A stretch of DNA of 64,000 nucleotides from Halobacillus mangrovi (GTDB taxonomy: Bacteria > Bacillota > Bacilli > Bacillales > Halobacillaceae): the NCBI RefSeq assembly GCF_002097535.1, contig NZ_CP020772.1, positions 1,550,001 through 1,614,000 on the forward strand, read 5' to 3'. A program made the translations under genes and the position numbers. Positions within the stretch are counted from its first letter, which is position 1. Each line of letters opens with the position of its first letter. The notes under the pieces are model-generated. The model was not told where the DNA came from, did no database searches, and was given only the letters and a program-made list of their open reading frames with translations. Positions 59,496 to 64,000 of this stretch are shown here, piece after piece.

Positions 59496-61109
59496 ATGTC
59501 GAAGCTTCTTAAAGGAACCATGTTATTAACAGCAGGAACTTTTTTATCCAAGTTTCTTGGAATGATTTATACTGTTCCATTTGAAAATATGGTAGGGGAA
59601 GAAGGGACGGATCTTTTCTCTGTCGCTTATATTCCCTACAGTATTTTACTTAGTTTATCGAGTATGGGGGTACCTGTAGCTGTCTCCAAATTTGTATCTA
59701 AGTATAACAGTCTTGGTGATTATGAGACAGGCAGGAGAATGCTAAAGGCTGGTATTCAACTCATGGCTGTCACGGGTGTGATCGCATTTCTTCTCTTATT
59801 CTTTTCAGCAGAAGAAGTGGCAGCTAGAACATTCGGTGCGGATAGCGGCCTCGTTGAGGACGGAGCGATGGTTATTCGAATGGTGAGCTTCGCTCTGCTT
59901 GTCATTCCACCCATGAGTATTACTCGAGGGTTTTTCCAAGGATATGAATCGATGGCACCTACAGCCGTCTCACAAGTTATTGAACAAATTGTAAGAATTG
60001 TGTTCTTGCTTGTTTCAGTCTTCATTATTATTCAAATCATGCAAGGGGAGCTTGCCCAGGCCATCGGGTTTGCCACTTTTGCCGCATTTGTCGGTGGGAT
60101 CGCATCATGCATTACCCTTTTCGTATACTGGAGAAAAAGAAAACCCTATCTGGACAGGCAGCTGGCCGCGCAAGAATTTACTTATGGTCTATCATCTAAA
60201 GAGATGTTCAAAGAATTATTCAGCTATGCGGGTCCATTTATTTTAGTTGGAATTGCTACACCGCTTTATCAATTGATCGATCAGTTTACGTTCTTCAAAG
60301 CAATGGATGCAGCTGGATTAGGAGAACGCGCAAATGGTGCTTTTTCAGCCATGAACTTTCTTAGTCATAAGCTGGTCATGATTCCCGTTACATTTGGTAT
60401 TGGACTATCCTTAGCGCTTTTACCTGCGATTACGCAATCCTTTACGAATAAAAAAATGACGCAATTGAACCATCAAGTAAATCAGGCGCTGCAAATTATT
60501 GCACTCATTATTATTCCAGCTGTTGTCGGGCTTTCTGTGGTTGCGATTGAAGCATATGGCACATTCTATGGTGTAGAAAATGTAACCTTTAAAGGGAACC
60601 TGCTGCGCTGGTATGCACCAGTCGGCCTCTTTTTAGCTTTGTACACCGTCACATCGTCTATCCTCCAAGGAATCAACCGCCAGAATTTTGCTGTTATCAG
60701 TTTAGGAACAGGAATTCTATTGAAGCTTGCTTTCAACTGGTGGTTTATTCAAATGTACGGTGCTAAAGGAGCGATAATCGCTACAGGTTTTGGTGTAGCC
60801 GCAGCTGTCATATTGAATTTTTGGCGGATTTTCTCAAGTATTGAGTTTTCCTATCAGCAATTGTTCAAAAGGACTTTGCTCATTTCCATTCTTACAACAA
60901 TTATGGCTCTTAGCGTATTTGCTATGAAATGGTTATTAGGATTCTTCTTTGATCCAATTGAAAAACGAATCGATGCGTTAATCGTCTTGATCCTTAGTAT
61001 TGGTTTTGGAGGAGCCGTGTATTTCTGGCTTACCTATCAAACGACTCTGCTAGAGCGTGTTCTTGGAGGACGTGTTCGCATCTTAGATAAATTTTTGAAA
61101 CGCCGGTAA
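59496..61109 (+). CDS. murJ: Lipid II flippase MurJ (YtgP), MOP family
   Basis: 537 residues with about 14 membrane segments. The start LLKGTMLLTAGTFLSKFLGMIYTVPFE is the typical MATE/MOP opening; RGFFQGYESMAPTAVSQVIEQIVRI and GINRQNFAVISLGTGILLKLAFNWW are characteristic of the YtgP/SpoVB group. B. subtilis YtgP is the MurJ that moves lipid II outward for wall synthesis. Sixteen bases before ytzG. Confidence 0.9.
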   Translation: MSKLLKGTMLLTAGTFLSKFLGMIYTVPFENMVGEEGTDLFSVAYIPYSILLSLSSMGVPVAVSKFVSKYNSLGDYETGRRMLKAGIQLMAVTGVIAFLLLFFSAEEVAARTFGADSGLVEDGAMVIRMVSFALLVIPPMSITRGFFQGYESMAPTAVSQVIEQIVRIVFLLVSVFIIIQIMQGELAQAIGFATFAAFVGGIASCITLFVYWRKRKPYLDRQLAAQEFTYGLSSKEMFKELFSYAGPFILVGIATPLYQLIDQFTFFKAMDAAGLGERANGAFSAMNFLSHKLVMIPVTFGIGLSLALLPAITQSFTNKKMTQLNHQVNQALQIIALIIIPAVVGLSVVAIEAYGTFYGVENVTFKGNLLRWYAPVGLFLALYTVTSSILQGINRQNFAVISLGTGILLKLAFNWWFIQMYGAKGAIIATGFGVAAAVILNFWRIFSSIEFSYQQLFKRTLLISILTTIMALSVFAMKWLLGFFFDPIEKRIDALIVLILSIGFGGAVYFWLTYQTTLLERVLGGRVRILDKFLKRR

Positions 61110-61125
61110 AGGAGGCTTTCCAACA

Positions 61126-61848
61126 ATGAGGATTGATAAACTCTTAGCTAATATGGGTTATGGAACACGTAAAGAAGTGAAGGCTTTATTAAAAGGTGGA
61201 AATGTCCGGGTGAACGGTGAACCGGAAAAAAGTGCAAAAACACATATAGATCCTGAGAAGGACTCGGTTACAGTAATGGGAGAAGAAGTTGAATATAGAG
61301 AATTCATCTATTTAATGATGAATAAGCCGGGGGATCTCATTTCAGCTACAGAGGATGCGAATGAGATGACGGTTATTGACATTCTTCAGCCAGAGGATTA
61401 TATATTTGATCCTTTTCCTGTCGGCAGACTGGATAAAGATACAGAAGGCTTATTGCTAATTACAAATGACGGTCAACTGAACCATCGTCTAACGTCTCCG
61501 AAGAAAGATGTTGGAAAAACATACTATGCACAAATCGATGGAAGAGTAACGGAAGAGGATGTAGAGAAATTTTCTAAAGGCGTGACTCTGGACGACGGTT
61601 ATAAGACGAAGCCAGGCCAGCTTAAGGTACTAACTTCTGGTGAAATATCTGAAATCGAATTGACGATTACCGAAGGAAAATTCCATCAAGTGAAGCGGAT
61701 GTTTGAAGCAGTGGGTAAAAAAGTAACGTATTTAAAACGAGTTTCTATGGGAGAACTAAAGTTGGATCCTGAACTCGAATTAGGAGAATATCGTGAATTG
61801 ACAGATGAAGAAGTTGAATACTTGAAATCAATGACAAATTTAGATTGA
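61126..61848 (+). CDS. ytzG: 16S rRNA pseudouridine synthase, RsuA family (YtzG)
   Basis: 240 residues. The N-terminal S4 domain is MRIDKLLANMGYGTRKEVKALLKGG. The catalytic motif FPVGRLDKDTEGLLLITNDG holds the essential Asp (near 106); KTYYAQIDGR and EGKFHQVKRMFEAVG complete the family. It likely modifies 16S rRNA. AAAGGAGG precedes the ATG; operon with murJ. Confidence 0.94.
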   Translation: MRIDKLLANMGYGTRKEVKALLKGGNVRVNGEPEKSAKTHIDPEKDSVTVMGEEVEYREFIYLMMNKPGDLISATEDANEMTVIDILQPEDYIFDPFPVGRLDKDTEGLLLITNDGQLNHRLTSPKKDVGKTYYAQIDGRVTEEDVEKFSKGVTLDDGYKTKPGQLKVLTSGEISEIELTITEGKFHQVKRMFEAVGKKVTYLKRVSMGELKLDPELELGEYRELTDEEVEYLKSMTNLD

Positions 61849-61849
61849 A

Positions 61850-62026
61850 GAACTGAGGCGCATGCACACTGCGAGCCCAGACACACATAAGCAAAACGGC
61901 CGGAGGAAGGTGGTCTTTCCTTCTGCAGAACGGGTTGCTCCCCTCAAGTGGGGAGGGGTGCTGGAGGTGGATGTCGCTGATCAGGACAAAAAATCCATGC
62001 TCAGAAACTTTATAATTTCCTAGCCA
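61850..62026. other. Intergenic stretch with small hairpins
   Basis: No gene is supported. It holds CTCCCC/GGGGAG (61937-61954 area) and GAAGG/CCTTC inverted repeats in a GC-rich block (CGGCCGGAGGAAGG) unlike its surroundings. It may be a repeat remnant or the end of the ytzG transcript. Confidence 0.4.
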
Positions 62027-62056
62027 ATAAAAAACACCCGGAAGCGATTCCGGGTG
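62027..62056 (-). terminator. Terminator of ytzE
   Basis: CACCCGGAA pairs perfectly with TTCCGGGTG, followed on the minus strand by a T run. Confidence 0.88.
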
Positions 62057-62068
62057 ATCTATTATCAT

Positions 62069-62287
62069 TTATGATATTTTAACTTTTTTTTCAGTAATGG
62101 TCCACTTTCCACGATTAGGACTTGCTACAAGTCCGTTATATTCCAGAATACTAAGGTCTCTTTGCATCGTTCGATCGGTAATGCCGAACTCATCTGCTAA
62201 CTCGTTCGTCGAGACTGTTCCTCGGTCTTTAATAAAGAGGTAGACAGCTTTAATGCGGTTGAGCATGCGGGATGATGGATGATTCAA
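62069..62287 (-). CDS. ytzE: Short DeoR-type winged-helix protein (YtzE)
   Basis: 72 residues from TTG 62287 after AAGGAG. Only the DeoR wHTH is present: RIKAVYLFIKDRGTVSTNELADEFGITDRTMQRDLSILEYNGLV (in parts), followed by a short basic wing. There is no sugar-sensing domain. Length matches B. subtilis YtzE, so it is not a truncation. Targets unknown. Confidence 0.88.
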   Translation of the reverse strand: MNHPSSRMLNRIKAVYLFIKDRGTVSTNELADEFGITDRTMQRDLSILEYNGLVASPNRGKWTITEKKVKIS

Positions 62288-62448
62288 AAAACCACTCCTT
62301 AATTTTCTTAACTTGGAATTTGTGGTGCCAGTGAATCTATGAAGTTGGTTCCATTCTACAATAGAGTATAAATGAGTGCTATATTTAAGTACTGATTTTA
62401 CAGATAATTCACTGAATTTACAAGAACTTAAAGATTGGAGGGAAATAA

Positions 62449-63474
62449 TTGGTACTTATTAGAAGACTTCTAATGAAAATGGTTAAAATTAACAACACTG
62501 TATTGTTTCTATCAAGCGCCTTTCTTGTGATTTTATCCTCTATTTTAATCGTTTTAGTGGAAAATGATACGTTTCCAACACTTTTTGACGGGTTCTGGTG
62601 GGTAATGACAACAGTGACTACTGTCGGATACGGAGATTATTACCCTGTTTCTGTAGCAGGGAGAGTCATTGCTATTATTTTATACGTGGTTGGAATTGGT
62701 TTGATTGGGGTAGTGATTGGGAAAATCATCGACGGTCTTGCTGCCTTTAGAAAAAAACGCTTGGAGGGTGATATTGTGTATAAAGGTTCGGGACATTTCA
62801 TCATAATTGGCTGGTCACACAAAGCGCAGTTTGCTGTCAAAGAAATTTTGGAAACAGATGCTAAAGCAGAAGTTGTCATCTTAGACCAATTGAAGGAAGC
62901 TCCCCTTTTGGAGGAAAATATTCATTACATAAAAGGCGATGCCTCTGATTTAGCTACATTGGAAAAAGCTAATCTACCTGACGCGAAAGCTGTATTGGTC
63001 TTTGCTGACGATCATTTAAATAATGACCAGATGATTGACGGAAAAACCTTGTTGATCGCCTCCTCCATAGAAGCCATTGCTTCAAATGTTCATACGGTCG
63101 TGGAAATCATGGAAGAAAAGCACATCAAGAACTTTAAGCACGCCCATATTGATGAATTTATCATCTCAAATGAAACCATTTCCTCACTTGCTGTACGTTC
63201 TGCTTTTAGAAAAGGAGTTTCTGAAATTTATGGTCAATTGCTTCGTCGTTCTGTAGGAGAAGACTTGTATCATGTTCCCGTTCATTCCACTTGGAAGACC
63301 TATGGTGATGCCTTTCAATCTCTCCTAAAAGATGGGGCTACTCTTATTGCTGATCGAAATGATTTGGCAATCAATCGCAAACTGGATGATGCTCTCCCGG
63401 CAGATGCTGAACTTTACGTGGTTTGTGACAATGTGACTTATGAAAAGATTATGAAGAAAGGAGCCCCATCATGA
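62449..63474 (+). CDS. Second YugO-like potassium channel with RCK domain
   Basis: 341 residues from TTG 62449, after GGAGGG. Helix at about 17-36, pore filter [10 protein letters not shown] near residue 58, helix at about 68-92, then RCK domain [41 protein letters not shown]. Same layout as the yugO product at 22788-23786 but clearly diverged. Its stop overlaps the pepV start (ATGA), so the two are coupled. Confidence 0.9.
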   Translation: MVLIRRLLMKMVKINNTVLFLSSAFLVILSSILIVLVENDTFPTLFDGFWWVMTTVTTVGYGDYYPVSVAGRVIAIILYVVGIGLIGVVIGKIIDGLAAFRKKRLEGDIVYKGSGHFIIIGWSHKAQFAVKEILETDAKAEVVILDQLKEAPLLEENIHYIKGDASDLATLEKANLPDAKAVLVFADDHLNNDQMIDGKTLLIASSIEAIASNVHTVVEIMEEKHIKNFKHAHIDEFIISNETISSLAVRSAFRKGVSEIYGQLLRRSVGEDLYHVPVHSTWKTYGDAFQSLLKDGATLIADRNDLAINRKLDDALPADAELYVVCDNVTYEKIMKKGAPS

Positions 63475-64000
63475 ATATGAATCTTCTCAGTCAAGAATAT
63501 GAACAAGAATTTCTAAATAAAGTTACAAAACTTTTGGAGATTCCGAGTGTGTATGAAGAAAGCGTGAGCTATCCATTTGGAAAGCCAATTGATGACGCTC
63601 TTCGTATGATGCTTACCATTGCAGAAAAAGATGGCTTCACTACAAAGAATGTAGACGGACGTGCCGGTCATGTTGAATTTGGTGAAGGTGAGGAAGTGCT
63701 TGGAATCCTCGGCCACCTGGACGTAGTCCCAGCAGGTAAAGGCTGGTCAACTCCCCCTTTTGAACCAGTATTAAAAGAAGGGAAACTATATGCCAGAGGA
63801 GCTCAGGATGACAAAGGCCCCGTAATGGCTGCTTATATCGCTATGAAAATTCTTAAGGATCAGGGGTTTAAACCTAAGAAGCGCATCCGTTTGATTGTAG
63901 GTACGGATGAAGAAAGAGATTGGAAAGGAATGGAGTATTACTTCGCAAGAGAAGAGATGCCTGCATTCGGTTTCTCACCTGATGCCACATTCCCTGTCAT
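63471..64000 (+). CDS. pepV: Dipeptidase PepV, M20 family (3' end beyond window)
   Basis: The frame from ATG 63471 (GAAAGGAG seven bases before) is open to the window end, 176 codons. M20 metal motifs are seen: [13 protein letters not shown], with the His and Asp, [18 protein letters not shown] (bridging Asp) and [15 protein letters not shown] (Glu pair). A cytosolic di-zinc dipeptidase. Translationally coupled to the channel gene by an ATGA overlap. Confidence 0.93.
   Translation, partial: MNMNLLSQEYEQEFLNKVTKLLEIPSVYEESVSYPFGKPIDDALRMMLTIAEKDGFTTKNVDGRAGHVEFGEGEEVLGILGHLDVVPAGKGWSTPPFEPVLKEGKLYARGAQDDKGPVMAAYIAMKILKDQGFKPKKRIRLIVGTDEERDWKGMEYYFAREEMPAFGFSPDATFPV

Overview
The window is chromosomal DNA of a low-GC Gram-positive rod of the Bacillaceae, most like Halobacillus. 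This rests on the 16S rRNA (the variable region near 51250-51310 reads like Halobacillus), strong AGGAGG-type ribosome binding sites, frequent TTG/GTG starts, and a gene order that follows the Bacillus subtilis yut-yum-yui-yug and ytk-pckA-metK-leuS-ytg segments. Nearly every gene is a recognisable housekeeping gene. I see no CRISPR array, prophage, insertion sequence or tRNA gene.

1-10.5 kb: the end of a NagD-like HAD phosphatase (yutF), a large unknown membrane protein, a PgpA-like protein (yutG), a glyoxylate/hydroxypyruvate reductase, a run of small Fe-S and thiol proteins (NifU-like yutI, yuzD, yuzB, SufA), divergent ferredoxin-NADP reductase (yumC) and type II NADH dehydrogenase (yumB), then yuiB, yuiC and yuiD. 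10.5-25.9 kb: leucyl aminopeptidase, deoD, the c-di-AMP-type K+/H+ antiporter pair khtT-khtU, kapB, a Cu/Zn-SOD-like lipoprotein lacking one copper ligand, a C-S lyase (patB), an XRE regulator, a possible structured RNA in front of yugI, yugJ, pgi, yugN, the K+ channel yugO and an M42 peptidase.

26-37.2 kb: an FMN riboswitch with riboflavin transporter ribU, then the menaquinone block. A hotdog thioesterase (MenI-like) and menA run leftward; menF-menD-menH-menB and menE-menC run rightward. Together these encode chorismate to demethylmenaquinone, apart from the polyprenyl donor. Two inverted GC-rich repeats split menB from menE. 37-50.8 kb: a lipoprotein, ytkD, pckA, a DCC-family protein, SAM-riboswitch-controlled metK, ytoA, ytpA-ytpB (lysophospholipase and C35-terpene synthase), mnmM, a WD40 protein, T-box-controlled leuS, and two rhodanese-type proteins, the second lacking the catalytic cysteine.

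50.9-56.1 kb: a complete 16S-23S-5S rRNA operon with two promoters and no spacer tRNA. 56.2-64 kb: a GNAT pseudogene broken by an in-frame amber codon and a one-base frameshift, small unknown proteins, a second GNAT, ytfP, the lipid II flippase murJ/ytgP, pseudouridine synthase ytzG, a DeoR-type mini-regulator, a second YugO-like K+ channel and the start of dipeptidase pepV.

I did not find a convincing new multi-gene system. The least explained elements are the hairpin-rich RNA candidate before yugI, two dispersed-repeat loci, an unknown 521-residue membrane protein and several small unknown proteins.
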